Shown: positions 41,828 to 51,842 of the stretch, piece after piece
How positions within the stretch are numbered: position 1 is the stretch's first letter
Layout of the letters: the number at the start of each line of letters is the position of its first letter
DNA from: Flavobacterium glaciei
GTDB taxonomy: Bacteria; Bacteroidota; Bacteroidia; Flavobacteriales; Flavobacteriaceae
Reading direction: 5' to 3'
Assembly: GCF_003350545.1 (NCBI RefSeq)
Contig: NZ_QQBA01000003.1
Span: 124,001-188,000, forward strand
DNA length: 64,000 bases
The notes under the pieces: generated by a model
Database searches by the model: none
What the model saw: only the letters and a program-made list of their open reading frames with translations
Told to the model about the DNA's origin: nothing
Program-made: the position numbers and the translations under genes

Positions 41828-44665
41828 ATGAAAAAAAGAATACTCCTAACTGCTTTTATTGTACAAACCGTGGTGTCTGCACAAGTCTCTGCTGAGGCGG
41901 TTCAAAACAGTTTAGTGGCCAAGAAACAACTGCAAGAACAATCGCTTTTTCAGAGTCTAAATTTACAAAATGTGGGTCCAACCGTAATGAGCGGACGTGT
42001 AGTTGATGTAGATGTAAATCCTGAAAATCCTACCGAATTTTATGTAGGTTACGCATCAGGGGGTTTGTGGTATAGCAATAATAACGGAATGAGTTTTGTG
42101 CCGGTTATGGATAATGCGCCTACGCAAAATGTAGGTGATATTGCTATTGACTGGAAAAACGGAACGATTTGGGTAGGAACTGGTGAGGTGAATTCGTCGC
42201 GTTCCTCGTATGCGGGAATCGGAATTTTACGCTCTGATGATAAAGGAAAAACCTGGAAGAATTTGGGATTAACCGACAGTCACCACATTAGCCGTATCGT
42301 TATCAACCCAACGAATCCGAACGAAGTAGTAGTTGGAGTAGTAGGTCATTTGTACACAAAAAATGAGGAACGCGGTATTTATAAAACTACTGATGGTGGT
42401 AAAACTTGGAATAAAACCCTTTTTGTGAACGATCAGACGGGAATTATTGATGTGGCTGTTTCGCCAAAGAACTTTAAAATACAATACGCAGCTGCTTGGA
42501 CTAAAGACAGAAAAGCATGGGATTTTGTAGGTAGCGGTGCAGCATCAGGAATTTATAAAAGTGAAGATGCCGGAGCGACTTGGAAATTATATTCTGCAGC
42601 AAACAGCGGTTTCCCTAACGGCGAAGGTGTTGGTAGAATTGGTCTCGCAGTATATGATGATGCTACTGTGTATGCTGTTCTAGATAATCAGTACAAGCGA
42701 CCTTTGGATAGTAAAAAAAGTACAGCTTTGCCAGCTGCATTTGCTCTGCCTGGAGATGAATTTTTGAAATTACCCAACAAAAGTTTGAATTCGATTTTGA
42801 AAAATTATGGATTAACTGAAAAATATAGAGCTGAAAACATCAAACATTGGGTAGAGAATGGATACGTTCAGCCTAATGAAGCAGGTAAAGTAGTTCTAGC
42901 ATCTATCAATAGTTTGGCTGATGCCGAAGTAATTGGTGCCGAAGTTTACAAATCAACTAATGGAGGAACAAATTGGACAAAAACAAATCAAAACTTTATT
43001 GATGATTTATTTTCTTCCTACGGTTATTATTTTGCCGCAATATCGGTAGATCCTTCCAACTCAAATAAAATTTACTTGTCTGGAGTTCCGGTAATCAAAT
43101 CAGACGATGGTGGTAAAACCTTTACAAGTATTAGCGAAGAAAATGTACATTCTGATCATCACGTGGTTTGGGTAAATCCAGCTAAACCAGGTCATTTAAT
43201 CAACGGAAATGATGGCGGATTGAATATTTCTTATGACGATGGTGCACATTGGTTTAAGGGAAATTCACATGGTGTGAGTCAGTTTTATGCGGTAAATGTT
43301 GACGAGCAAGAGCCGTATAATATTTATGGCGGTATGCAAGACAATGGGGTTTGGGTTGGTCCAAGCAACTATATTTTTTCCTCAGAATGGTTACAAACCG
43401 GAAAGTATCCTTATGAAAGTTTAATGGGTGGCGATGGAATGCAAGTTCAAATAGACAAACGCAATCCGAATATTGTTTTTACGGGTTTCCAATTTGGGAA
43501 TTACTACCGTATCGATCGCGCTACTGGCAAAAGAGAATATGTTTCGCCTAAGCCAAAAAAAGACGAGAAACCATTCCGTTTCAACTGGCAAACACCAATT
43601 TTGCTTTCGTCTCACAACCAAGACATCTTGTATATGGGGTCGAACTTTTTGCACCGTTCTATGAATCAAGGACAAACTTGGACTGCGATTTCACCTGACT
43701 TGACGCAAGGTTTTAAAGAAGGAAATGTAGCTTACGGAACGCTGGCTAGCATTAGCGAAAGTGCATTGCAGTTTGGTTTGTTGTACACGGGTAGTGATGA
43801 TGGCTTGATTCATGTTTCAAAAGATGGGGGTGTCAATTGGACAAAAATATCAACCAACTTACCTCAAAATTTATGGGTAACTCGCGTTGTGGCTTCAACT
43901 CATAAAAAAGAACGTGTTTATGCTACCTTAAACGGCTATCGTAACGATGATTTTACTGCTTATGTTTATGTGTCTGATGATTACGGTCAAAATTGGACCA
44001 GTATTGCTAGCAACATTCCTACTAGTCCAGTAAATGCTATTGCAGAAGACCCAACAAACGAAAACGTATTGTATTTAGGAACTGACAATGGATTGTATGT
44101 GTCATTAAATCGTGGCAAAAACTGGGATGATTTTTCAAACGGAATGCCAGCGGTGGCGGTACATGATTTAGTGATTCAAAAGAAAGTAAAAGATTTGGTT
44201 GTTGGTACACACGGTCGTTCTATATATAAAGTAAATGTAGATGCTGTTAGTCAACTAACTGATGAAGTATTAGCAAAAAACATCCATGTTTTGGAACCAA
44301 AAAAGATAAAAAAATCAAAGGAATGGGGTAATAGCTGGAGTGTGTGGTCAAAACCTACTGATCCTAAAGCTGAGATTTGGTTTTACTCCAACTCTGATGC
44401 AGAGGTTGTGGTACAAATAGAAAACCCAAACAAGGAAGTGCTGCTTTCGCAAAAGTTTGCTACCAAAAAAGGATTGAATAAGTACATTTATGATTTAGCA
44501 GTACCCAAAGCAATTGTTGAAAAAGCGTTGGCTAAGGACAAAAAACTAAAATGGGAACCTGCCAAAACAGGAAAATACTATTTGCAACCTTCGGTTAATA
44601 AAGTAAGCATCCAGAAAGGAAAAGACAAAGAAGTTGTAAATTTTGAGGTTTATGACTCCAAATAA
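41828..44665 (+). CDS. Exported BNR/VPS10-type beta-propeller protein
   Basis: 945 residues with a Sec signal (MKKRILLTAFIVQTVVSAQ). The rest is a double-propeller of the sortilin/VPS10 BNR type, with about ten Asp-box motifs (SDDKGKTW, TTDGGKTW, SEDAGATW, STNGGTNW, SDDGGKTF, YDDGAHW, SMNQGQTW, SKDGGVNW, SDDYGQNW, SLNRGKNW). A C-terminal extension of about 120 residues has an Ig-like character (AEIWFYSNSDAEVVVQIEN). No type IX sorting domain is seen at the C-terminus. The ATG at 41828 gives the signal peptide; the frame extends 16 codons upstream without one. Function is unknown; xyloglucanase and photosystem-assembly factors share the fold. Confidence 0.87.
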   Translation: MKKRILLTAFIVQTVVSAQVSAEAVQNSLVAKKQLQEQSLFQSLNLQNVGPTVMSGRVVDVDVNPENPTEFYVGYASGGLWYSNNNGMSFVPVMDNAPTQNVGDIAIDWKNGTIWVGTGEVNSSRSSYAGIGILRSDDKGKTWKNLGLTDSHHISRIVINPTNPNEVVVGVVGHLYTKNEERGIYKTTDGGKTWNKTLFVNDQTGIIDVAVSPKNFKIQYAAAWTKDRKAWDFVGSGAASGIYKSEDAGATWKLYSAANSGFPNGEGVGRIGLAVYDDATVYAVLDNQYKRPLDSKKSTALPAAFALPGDEFLKLPNKSLNSILKNYGLTEKYRAENIKHWVENGYVQPNEAGKVVLASINSLADAEVIGAEVYKSTNGGTNWTKTNQNFIDDLFSSYGYYFAAISVDPSNSNKIYLSGVPVIKSDDGGKTFTSISEENVHSDHHVVWVNPAKPGHLINGNDGGLNISYDDGAHWFKGNSHGVSQFYAVNVDEQEPYNIYGGMQDNGVWVGPSNYIFSSEWLQTGKYPYESLMGGDGMQVQIDKRNPNIVFTGFQFGNYYRIDRATGKREYVSPKPKKDEKPFRFNWQTPILLSSHNQDILYMGSNFLHRSMNQGQTWTAISPDLTQGFKEGNVAYGTLASISESALQFGLLYTGSDDGLIHVSKDGGVNWTKISTNLPQNLWVTRVVASTHKKERVYATLNGYRNDDFTAYVYVSDDYGQNWTSIASNIPTSPVNAIAEDPTNENVLYLGTDNGLYVSLNRGKNWDDFSNGMPAVAVHDLVIQKKVKDLVVGTHGRSIYKVNVDAVSQLTDEVLAKNIHVLEPKKIKKSKEWGNSWSVWSKPTDPKAEIWFYSNSDAEVVVQIENPNKEVLLSQKFATKKGLNKYIYDLAVPKAIVEKALAKDKKLKWEPAKTGKYYLQPSVNKVSIQKGKDKEVVNFEVYDSK

Positions 44666-44684
44666 ATCACTTTAGCACCAATAC

Positions 44685-44720
44685 AAAAAAGCACGATTCT
44701 ATTAGAAATCGTGCTTTTTT
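44685..44720. terminator. Bidirectional terminator between BNR gene and aceA
   Basis: AAAAAAGCACGATT (44685-44698) and its exact complement at 44707-44720 with an 8-nt loop. T-runs occur on both strands, serving the two convergent genes. Confidence 0.92.
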
Positions 44721-44736
44721 TATGACCGATATTTAT

Positions 44737-46017
44737 TTAAAATTGTGCTACTTCAGTAGAATCTTTCATGGCAGTAGTGCTTGATTTACCTATTGTAACG
44801 GTGTTTTGCACGGCATCAAAATAAGAAGTTCCTACAAATCCTTGGTGTTTCACTGCTTTGAAACCGTGTTTTTGTAAAGCAAATTCTCTTTCTTGTAACT
44901 CAGAATAGCCCGCCATTCCTCTTTCTTTGTAGGCTTTTGAAAGTTCAAACATACTTGTATTTAAGGCATGAAACCCAGCTAATGTAATGAATTGAAATTT
45001 GTATCCCATAGCAGCAAGGTCTTCTCTAAAGGTTTCCATTTCGGCTACAGATAATTTTGCAGCCCAGTTAAAAGATGGAGAGCAATTGTATGCTAGCATT
45101 TTTCCTGGGAACTGCGCGTGAATGGCCTCTGCAAATTGTTTAGCGTATGCTAAATCAGGGTTACTAGTTTCCATCCAAATTAAATCAGCATACGGTGCAT
45201 AGCTTAAGCCACGATCAATTCCTTGTTCAATTCCACAATTCACATAAAAGAAGCCTTCGGCAGTTTTTTCTCCGGTAATGAATTTGGCGTCTCTCGGATC
45301 AATATCGCTGGTTAATAAATTAGCGGCATCAGCGTCAGTTCGAGCAACAACAATTGTAGGTGTTCCCATAACATCAGCTGCAAGTCGGGCTGCAATTAAT
45401 TTATTGATCGCTTCTTGCGTAGGAACTAATACTTTTCCGCCAAGGTGACCGCATTTTTTAGCTGAACTCAATTGGTCTTCAAAGTGAACACCTGCTGCAC
45501 CTGCTTCGATCATGGATTTCATTAATTCAAAAGCATTTAGATTTCCTCCAAAACCAGCTTCGGCATCAGCCACAATAGGAACTAGGTAATCTTTTTTATC
45601 AGTAGTTCCATTTACAACCTGTATTTGATCTGCTCTCAAGAGTGCATTGTTGATTCGTTTTACTACAAGCGGAACACTATTGGCAGGGTATAATGATTGG
45701 TCAGGGTACATTTCGCCAGCTACATTTGCATCGGCTGCAACCTGCCATCCGCTCAAGTATATAGCGTCTAGTCCAGCTTCTACCTCTTGTATAGCTTGGT
45801 TTCCTGTTAGTGCTCCTAGTCCGGCTACAAAATCTTGTGCGTTTAGTTTATTCCATAAAGTAGTTGCTCCTAGTCTTGCAACGCTGTGTTCTATTTGGTA
45901 AGAACCTTGTAGTTTAACAACTTCCTCAGCAGTGTAAGGGCGCTCAACGCCTTTCCATCTTGGGTTTGTAATCCAGTCTGTAACTAATTCTTGAATTCTT
46001 GTTTCGGTAGTTTTCAT
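44737..46017 (-). CDS. aceA: Isocitrate lyase
   Basis: It splits isocitrate to succinate and glyoxylate, the first step of the glyoxylate shunt. The 426-residue protein has the signature [11 protein letters not shown] with catalytic Cys189, the metal site [10 protein letters not shown] and YNCSPSFNW near the C-terminus. Length is standard. It lies 64 nt downstream of aceB on the same strand and is probably co-transcribed with it. An XRE-type regulator is divergent from the pair. Confidence 0.98.
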   Translation of the reverse strand: MKTTETRIQELVTDWITNPRWKGVERPYTAEEVVKLQGSYQIEHSVARLGATTLWNKLNAQDFVAGLGALTGNQAIQEVEAGLDAIYLSGWQVAADANVAGEMYPDQSLYPANSVPLVVKRINNALLRADQIQVVNGTTDKKDYLVPIVADAEAGFGGNLNAFELMKSMIEAGAAGVHFEDQLSSAKKCGHLGGKVLVPTQEAINKLIAARLAADVMGTPTIVVARTDADAANLLTSDIDPRDAKFITGEKTAEGFFYVNCGIEQGIDRGLSYAPYADLIWMETSNPDLAYAKQFAEAIHAQFPGKMLAYNCSPSFNWAAKLSVAEMETFREDLAAMGYKFQFITLAGFHALNTSMFELSKAYKERGMAGYSELQEREFALQKHGFKAVKHQGFVGTSYFDAVQNTVTIGKSSTTAMKDSTEVAQF

Positions 46018-46081
46018 AGTGTTTGTAAAGGTTAAATGGTGTTTACTATTGTTTTGATATTTATTTTATTGCAATTGTTTT

Positions 46082-47701
46082 TTAAATGTATTTGTATCCT
46101 GGTAGGGTTAAAAAGTCTATAAAATTCTTGTTTACCACCAGTTGATCTAATAATTGTTCCGCTAGAATGTATTTTTGTTTCTCATGATTTTCATCCCCAA
46201 CTAGTTTTTTTATTTTTTCAAATTCTTCCATGGCTAGTTTATGGTAGTAATTGGTGTTTAGTTGTTTTCCGTTTTCTAGGATAACCTTGTTTTGTAGCCA
46301 TTGCCACAGTTGTGATCTAGAAATTTCCGCAGTTGCAGCATCTTCCATCAAGTGGTGCAATGCTGCTGCTCCTTGGCCATTGAGCCACGATGCAATGTAT
46401 AAAACAGAAATACTGATATTTTTTCGAACGCCTTCCTCTGTGATGGTTCCTTTTGGAGTTTCCAGTAAATCGCTTTCGGTTACGTGAACGTCCTCTCGTT
46501 TTACATCAATTTGGTTTTTGGAAGGCATATATTTGTCAAATACAGCCATGGCAAGCGGAACCAAATCAGGATGTGCTACCCATGTACCGTCATGTCCATT
46601 TTTAACTTCACGTTCTTTGTCGGCAATTACTTTGTTAAAAGCTATCGTGTTGGCTTCTTCGTTGTTTTTAATCGGAATTTGTGCTGCCATTCCGCCTATA
46701 GCGTGTATGTTACGTTTGTGACAACGTTGAATTACCAGTTGTGAATAAGCACTCATAAACGGAGCTGTCATGGTGACTTGATCTCTGTTTGGGACAATGA
46801 AATTAGGATTGTTTCGTAGTTTTTTGATATATGAAAAAATGTAATCCCATCGGCCGCAATTCAAACCAACAATATGATCTTTCAGTTCATAAATAATTTC
46901 GTCCAATTGAAAACTGGCGGTTATAGTTTCGATTAAAACGGTTGCTTTGAATGTTCCTTTTTTTACTCCTAAATACTCCTGTGTAAATAGGAAAACTTCG
47001 TTCCACCATCTTGCTTCAAGATAATGCTCTAGTTTTGGGATGTAAAAATAAGGTGCTGTACCATCTTCAATAAGTTTTTTATAGTTGTGAAAAGCATATA
47101 GCCCAAAGTCAATTAGTGATCCTGAAGTTTGTACACCGCCAATTAAAATGTTCTTCTCTGGTAGGTGTAACCCTCTAGGGCGGACTAACAACACGGCAGT
47201 TTTTTCGTTTAAACTGTATTTTTTGTTTTTAATAGGATCCTCAAGAGTTATTGTTTTGTTCACGGCATCTTTCAGGTTTTGCTGTCCTGTCATAAGATTG
47301 CTCCATGTTGGGGAAGTGCTATCTTCAAAATCAGCCATGAAAGTTTTGGCACCAGAATTCAGTGCATTGATTACCATTTTACGATCTACAGGCCCTGTTA
47401 TTTCAACTCTTCGGTCAGTTAGATCATCTGGCGTTTTTGCTGCTTCCCAATTATCTTCTCTAATTTCTTTTGTTTCCAATGGAAAAGTAGGTAGTGCGCC
47501 TGCATCAAATAAATCTTGCTGTTTTATTCTGTTTTGTAATAACAACAAACGTTCATTGTTGAAATTTTCATGAAGTAATGAAAGGAATGTTATTGCTTCA
47601 TCGGTTAAAATTTCAGGATAACACTCGGTAGTCTCTATTGAAAAATTTAACATATTGGTTAGATATATTTCTTTAATTTCTGTTTTTTGGCTCGTTTCCA
47701 T
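46082..47701 (-). CDS. aceB: Malate synthase A
   Basis: It condenses glyoxylate with acetyl-CoA to malate, the second step of the glyoxylate shunt. The 539-residue protein shows the TIM-barrel features ADFEDSTSPTW, VRPRGLHLPEKN, KATVLIETITASFQ, GLNCGRWDYIFSY and, toward the end, NGQGAAALHHLMEDAATAEISR, matching the A isoform. I choose ATG at 47701 (METSQKTE); the frame runs 14 codons further up, and a later Met at codon 17 is also possible. It leads the aceB-aceA operon. Confidence 0.96.
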   Translation of the reverse strand: METSQKTEIKEIYLTNMLNFSIETTECYPEILTDEAITFLSLLHENFNNERLLLLQNRIKQQDLFDAGALPTFPLETKEIREDNWEAAKTPDDLTDRRVEITGPVDRKMVINALNSGAKTFMADFEDSTSPTWSNLMTGQQNLKDAVNKTITLEDPIKNKKYSLNEKTAVLLVRPRGLHLPEKNILIGGVQTSGSLIDFGLYAFHNYKKLIEDGTAPYFYIPKLEHYLEARWWNEVFLFTQEYLGVKKGTFKATVLIETITASFQLDEIIYELKDHIVGLNCGRWDYIFSYIKKLRNNPNFIVPNRDQVTMTAPFMSAYSQLVIQRCHKRNIHAIGGMAAQIPIKNNEEANTIAFNKVIADKEREVKNGHDGTWVAHPDLVPLAMAVFDKYMPSKNQIDVKREDVHVTESDLLETPKGTITEEGVRKNISISVLYIASWLNGQGAAALHHLMEDAATAEISRSQLWQWLQNKVILENGKQLNTNYYHKLAMEEFEKIKKLVGDENHEKQKYILAEQLLDQLVVNKNFIDFLTLPGYKYI

Positions 47702-47773
47702 AACTAAATATCTTTTTTTATTGTAAATACTGTTTTTTAACACTGCAATGATACAAAAAGTTTTTAATAAAAA

Positions 47774-47789
47774 TAGCGAACGTACGCTA
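47774..47789. promoter_or_regulatory. Candidate operator in the aceB / regulator gap
   Basis: TAGCGAACGTACGCTA is palindromic except for one symmetric pair of positions (6 and 11), with an ACGT core. It lies between the divergent aceB and regulator genes, 20 nt upstream of the regulator's -33 element, a natural position for control of both. Confidence 0.5.
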
Positions 47790-47808
47790 AAATGTAAAAA
47801 TTTTTTTT

Positions 47809-47838
47809 TTGGCGAAAATATTTTTTGTCTTATATTTG
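47809..47838 (+). promoter_or_regulatory. Promoter of the XRE-type regulator, near-leaderless
   Basis: TTG (47809-47811), exactly 19 nt, TATATTTG (47831-47838). The start codon is 4 nt further on, so the mRNA should have almost no 5' leader. Confidence 0.65.
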
Positions 47839-47842
47839 AATT

Positions 47843-49324
47843 ATGAACATAGAGAAAGAGTATATCAAGCTTATTTTTGGACTAAAATTAAAGCAAGCAC
47901 GTACGGCTAAAAATTTGTCTTTATTTGGTTTGGCCAAAATCACAGCGCTCTCAAAATCGTATTTGAACGAAATTGAGAAAGGAAAGAAATACCCCAAAAC
48001 GGATAAGATTATTTTATTAGCGGAGAAATTAGAGGTGACTTATGATCACATGGTTTCATTGAAACTAGATAATAATCTAGCACCTATTGGTGAAATATTA
48101 AAATCTGGGATTTTAAAAGAGATTCCGCTGGAGCTGTTTGGAATTCAAGAAGCAGATTTAATTGATATTATTGCTAATGCACCCGCTAAGGTCAATGCTT
48201 TTATCAGTACCATTATCGAAATTGCACAACACTATAACCTCACCAGAGAAAGTTTTTTCTTGGCGGCGCTTCGTTCTTATCAAGAGGCCCACAATAATTA
48301 TTTTGAAGATTTAGAGGAGAAAGTTATTCTGTTTTGCAAAGCGTTTCATGTAGACTTAACCGCTAATATTTCTATCACAGAACTCAAGGCAATTCTTGTG
48401 GAAGAATATGGATATACCATTCAAGAGTTGGTTTTTACAGAGCACGAAGCTTTGGGTGATTTACGTTCCATTTTTGTACCCTCTAGTAAAACCTTATTGC
48501 TATCAAATGATATTGATGAAGGACAAAAAGCGTTTATTTTAGCCAAAGAAATTGCATACAATTACATGGAGATCAAGGAGCGATTGTATACGTTTAGCTG
48601 GATAAAATTTGATAATTTTGACCAAGTGTTGAATAATTTTTACGCCTCTTATTTTGCTGGCGCTTTGCTGTTACCGCGTCAACATCTTATAGACGAGCTA
48701 AATGTATTCTTAGCTCTAGAAAATCCTAAACCGCAACAAATGGTTCAGTTGATGAACCAGTTTAATGTGTCTCCTGAGTCTTTTTACCAGCGCTTGACTA
48801 ATATTTTACCAAAAGATTTTAATCTCAAAAATTTGTTTTTCTTACGACTTTCGCACCAAAAAGGAACAGATACTTATCAAATAAAAAAAGAGTTGCACAT
48901 CACCAATCAGCAGGAGCCGCATGCCAATGAAATGAACGAGCATTACTGCCGCAGATGGGTTTCTATACGTACGATTGAAGAATCTATTAAACAGGGAAAA
49001 AATCACTTTTTTGACGCCCAAATCTCTAGTTACGAAAACAGTAAAAATGAGTATCTCGTTTTTTCATCGGCTACGCCAGATCCTTTTAAAACAGATTGTA
49101 TCCGAAGTATTTCTGTTGGAATATTGATGACAGCAGGAATGAAGAAAAAGTTTAAGTTCATCGAAAATGAGTCGCTCAAAAAACAAATAGTAGGTGTTAC
49201 TTGTGAAACTTGTGCCGTAAAAGATTGTCTGGAGCGTGCTTCGCCTCCTATTCAATTGGAACAAAAAATTAGGAATGAAAACACCGAAGCGATCGTCCAG
49301 AAATACATGACGAAGTTTAGTTGA
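47843..49324 (+). CDS. XRE-family regulator of the RamB/ScfR type
   Basis: 493 residues. The N-terminal helix-turn-helix (about 9-65: GLKLKQARTAKNLSLFGLAKITALSKSYLNEIEKGKKYP) is followed by a long middle region and an IrrE/DUF955-like segment, in which the HExxH zinc motif is replaced (KEIAYNY near 232), so peptidase activity is unlikely. The C-terminal region has a cysteine cluster (CETCAVKDC, about 454-462) like the DUF2083 part of short-chain-fatty-acid regulators. RamB-type proteins control acetate and glyoxylate-shunt genes in other bacteria, and this gene is divergent from aceBA. Control of aceBA is inference from position and family. Confidence 0.85.
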   Translation: MNIEKEYIKLIFGLKLKQARTAKNLSLFGLAKITALSKSYLNEIEKGKKYPKTDKIILLAEKLEVTYDHMVSLKLDNNLAPIGEILKSGILKEIPLELFGIQEADLIDIIANAPAKVNAFISTIIEIAQHYNLTRESFFLAALRSYQEAHNNYFEDLEEKVILFCKAFHVDLTANISITELKAILVEEYGYTIQELVFTEHEALGDLRSIFVPSSKTLLLSNDIDEGQKAFILAKEIAYNYMEIKERLYTFSWIKFDNFDQVLNNFYASYFAGALLLPRQHLIDELNVFLALENPKPQQMVQLMNQFNVSPESFYQRLTNILPKDFNLKNLFFLRLSHQKGTDTYQIKKELHITNQQEPHANEMNEHYCRRWVSIRTIEESIKQGKNHFFDAQISSYENSKNEYLVFSSATPDPFKTDCIRSISVGILMTAGMKKKFKFIENESLKKQIVGVTCETCAVKDCLERASPPIQLEQKIRNENTEAIVQKYMTKFS

Positions 49325-49357
49325 AATTAGAACTTAAAACTAAGTGTTTTATAGTGG

Positions 49358-49401
49358 ACACAGATTTCAGCAATCGAAAATTAAATTGATGAAATCTGTG
49401 T
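49358..49401. terminator. Hairpin between regulator gene and HMG-CoA synthase gene
   Basis: ACACAGATTTCA (49358-49369) and its exact complement at 49390-49401 with a 20-nt loop, followed by a T-rich stretch. It sits in a convergent gap and shares the CACAGATT core seen in the array at 14741. Confidence 0.6.
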
Positions 49402-49432
49402 TATTTAATTTTTTATTGTTTCCAATAGGATG

Positions 49433-50794
49433 TTAATCTACCCATTTGTAATAACGAGCCCCTAATAAGTTGGGATTTTCGCTCTCAATACGATCTAAAA
49501 TCCATTCGTTTTTTGGGCTACAAACGCTTTGGTGTTGTTCTTTTTTATGGAGTTTTTCGTAAGTTTCAAAGTCAATTTCAAAACTCTTTTCGAGGGTTTC
49601 AAAAAGACTTACGTCTTTCAGGGCTAATTGCCAGTCTTGTTGAATGGTTCCTTCAAATACTTTTGACTTCGAGCCGCTTCCATAGGCTAGAAAACCAAAT
49701 ACACTTCCGGAAATTTCTTTTTTAGTGTCATAAAAATGAGCTATTGTTGACAATAAGCCCATAAAAATAGAGCCTGTATAAAGATTTCCTATCAATGACG
49801 AAGCTAGTTCGGCAGGCTTTAATTTTTTAGACACAAATTCTATGTAGGCTTCACTTTTGCTGATTTCTTTTAGTTTGTTTTGGTAAACAGTAGTTTCTTC
49901 TGCTCCTGACAAAGTACTATTGGAGGCATCCAAAGCATAAATTTCACTAAGCATTCTGCGGCCTTGATACGCGTAGGGTAGGTGCATGACAATGCTGGTC
50001 CATGATTCATAAACTGTTTGAGAAGTATTTTTTAATTTCTTGAACGAAAAATAAGCATCTCGGGTTCTATCCATATAACATTGATTGGAGTATTGCCCGT
50101 CAAACACCGGTTGGTCTTTATGAATTTCTATTTCGCTTTCTAAATTATCAAACCAAGCTTCGTTTGCGTCGTTTCCAGTTATATCAGTTTTTGCTAACGT
50201 TCTGTAGGGTTTAAAAAAATCAAAAACCCCTTTGGTACTTGTTGCCCAAGTGTTTCCAAAAGCAATAATTCTAGGATTTGAAGCTATCAATAAGGCAACA
50301 GCTCCAGCACCTTGTGTGTATTCTCCGCTGGAATTCAAGTCGTACTTGGCATAATCAGTCGTTACAACAATGGCTTTTTTTGTTGGGTTTAGCGTAACAA
50401 AATCAATACAATTTTGCATTGCATCTACGCCTCCAATACAAGCAAAAGTAAAATCGACTACATCGCAATTTGATAAGGTATTTTCTCCAAATTTTTGTTC
50501 CATCAATGAAATTAAGAACGAACTAATAGGTTTGGAGCTGTCAATACTGCTTTCGGTACCCACGTAAATGCGAGCTATTTTACTAAGGTCAATGTTGTAA
50601 TTTTGGATAAGCTTGGTCAAGGCATTGGCCCCAAAAACCACAACATCTTGGTGTACATCTGGAAGGGTCATTTTTTCTAATCCAAGTCCTTTTTGTAGTT
50701 TTTCAGGATCAATATTTCTGGCTTTTGCCAATGTGGGTATTGGAAGGTGTATTTTTGCAACATCAAATGCTACTGCGTCGATTCCGATTTTCAT
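49433..50794 (-). CDS. Hydroxymethylglutaryl-CoA synthase
   Basis: It condenses acetoacetyl-CoA with acetyl-CoA to HMG-CoA, an early mevalonate-pathway step for isoprenoids. The 453-residue thiolase-fold protein starts MKIGIDAVAFD; the nucleophile is Cys119 (FTFACIGGVDA) and the GAGAVALLI and GSGSKSKVF motifs are present. HMG-CoA reductase and the other mevalonate genes are not in the window. A closely related HMGS-like enzyme acting in polyketide branching is less likely given the lack of such a cluster. It is transcribed alone, divergent from sdhC. Confidence 0.92.
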   Translation of the reverse strand: MKIGIDAVAFDVAKIHLPIPTLAKARNIDPEKLQKGLGLEKMTLPDVHQDVVVFGANALTKLIQNYNIDLSKIARIYVGTESSIDSSKPISSFLISLMEQKFGENTLSNCDVVDFTFACIGGVDAMQNCIDFVTLNPTKKAIVVTTDYAKYDLNSSGEYTQGAGAVALLIASNPRIIAFGNTWATSTKGVFDFFKPYRTLAKTDITGNDANEAWFDNLESEIEIHKDQPVFDGQYSNQCYMDRTRDAYFSFKKLKNTSQTVYESWTSIVMHLPYAYQGRRMLSEIYALDASNSTLSGAEETTVYQNKLKEISKSEAYIEFVSKKLKPAELASSLIGNLYTGSIFMGLLSTIAHFYDTKKEISGSVFGFLAYGSGSKSKVFEGTIQQDWQLALKDVSLFETLEKSFEIDFETYEKLHKKEQHQSVCSPKNEWILDRIESENPNLLGARYYKWVD

Positions 50795-51163
50795 TTTGAA
50801 TTTTTTGTTTATAAAATTAGAAATATGCGCGGAAATTGTTATTCTATTTGTGTTTTTTAAATTGTAATTTGTTAACTTTTAAAGAATTATAATTTTTAAA
50901 TTACCTAAATTATAGATATCATAAAAAAGAAGATTTATTTTAAGAAATCTGTTTTTGTAGGATTCATAAATAATTTTAATTTCTTTAATCTTTGTCTAAT
51001 AAAAATCTAGGTTTTTAGACTCTCAAGTATTGATTTTTGTGGCATTGCAGGTATTTTTGATTTAACACTTTAAAATCATTATAAATTATAGCGAAAAGGT
51101 TGTAGTTCATTTCTAATTGCCCTATTTTTGTATGATTTTTTAAATTAATACAACTAAATTCTT
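50795..51163. other. Intergenic region, 369 bp, upstream of sdhCAB
   Basis: Very AT-rich gap between two divergent genes. Apart from the sdhC promoter at 51100-51130 I see no hairpin, repeat or small ORF. Confidence 0.4.
51100..51130 (+). promoter_or_regulatory. Promoter of sdhCAB
   Basis: TTG (51100-51102), 20 nt, TATTTTTG (51123-51130). The sdhC ATG is 33 nt downstream. Confidence 0.65.
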
Positions 51164-51829
51164 ATGGCAAAATCTTCATTATTAAAGTCATCGATTGCAA
51201 AAAAAGTAGCTATGGCGCTTTCTGGACTTTTCTTAATTTTATTTTTAGCACAACATTTTTTTATAAACAGTACTTCGGTTTTTAGTCCAGACACATTCAA
51301 TGAGATTTCTCATTTTATGGGTAACAATCCGCTTGTTCAGTTTGTGATTCAGCCTGTTCTTATTATAGGTGTAATTTTTCACTTTATCATGGGTATTGTT
51401 TTAGATTTTCAAAACAAAAGTGCAAGACCTATAAAATATGTAAAAAATAATGGTGCAGCTAGCTCATCATGGGCATCACGTAACATGATTATTACTGGTT
51501 TAGTAGTATTAGCATTTATGTTTTTACACTTTTATGATTTTTGGGTACCAGAAATGGTATACAAGTATGTTGATGTAAAGCCACTTGACGAGACTCGTTA
51601 TTTTGGTGAGTTGCAACATAAATTTGTAGATCCTATTCGTACAGCTATTTATTGTGTTTCATTTGTGTTATTGTCATTGCACTTATGGCACGGTTTCAAC
51701 TCTTCGTTTCAATCTGTTGGGTTCAACAATAAATACTCTAGATCATTACACAAATTGGGATATGCTTTTGCAATTGTAGTTCCTGTAGGCTTTATTTTCA
51801 TTGCATTATTTCATCATTTTAATCATTAA
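51164..51829 (+). CDS. sdhC: Succinate dehydrogenase cytochrome b subunit
   Basis: The membrane anchor of complex II, which passes electrons from succinate to menaquinone. The 221-residue protein has five predicted transmembrane helices (about 18-36, 63-85, 108-127, 155-175 and 196-216), as in the single-subunit di-heme cytochrome b558 type, with conserved His in QHFFIN, HFIMGI, HFYDF and LHLWHG. No separate sdhD exists, consistent with this type. It is the first gene of sdhCAB, 13 nt before sdhA. Confidence 0.95.
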   Translation: MAKSSLLKSSIAKKVAMALSGLFLILFLAQHFFINSTSVFSPDTFNEISHFMGNNPLVQFVIQPVLIIGVIFHFIMGIVLDFQNKSARPIKYVKNNGAASSSWASRNMIITGLVVLAFMFLHFYDFWVPEMVYKYVDVKPLDETRYFGELQHKFVDPIRTAIYCVSFVLLSLHLWHGFNSSFQSVGFNNKYSRSLHKLGYAFAIVVPVGFIFIALFHHFNH

Positions 51830-51842
51830 TATTAAATTATAA

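Noticed and set aside
47843..49324. Toxin-antitoxin or phage repressor suggested by XRE plus IrrE-like domains
   Set aside because: Length, cysteine cluster and divergent position to aceBA fit the RamB/ScfR metabolic regulators; no toxin or phage genes are nearby.
49358..49401. Additional copy of the CACAGATT array
   Set aside because: Only the 8-bp core is shared; here it forms a hairpin terminator and lacks the pfkB-derived part.
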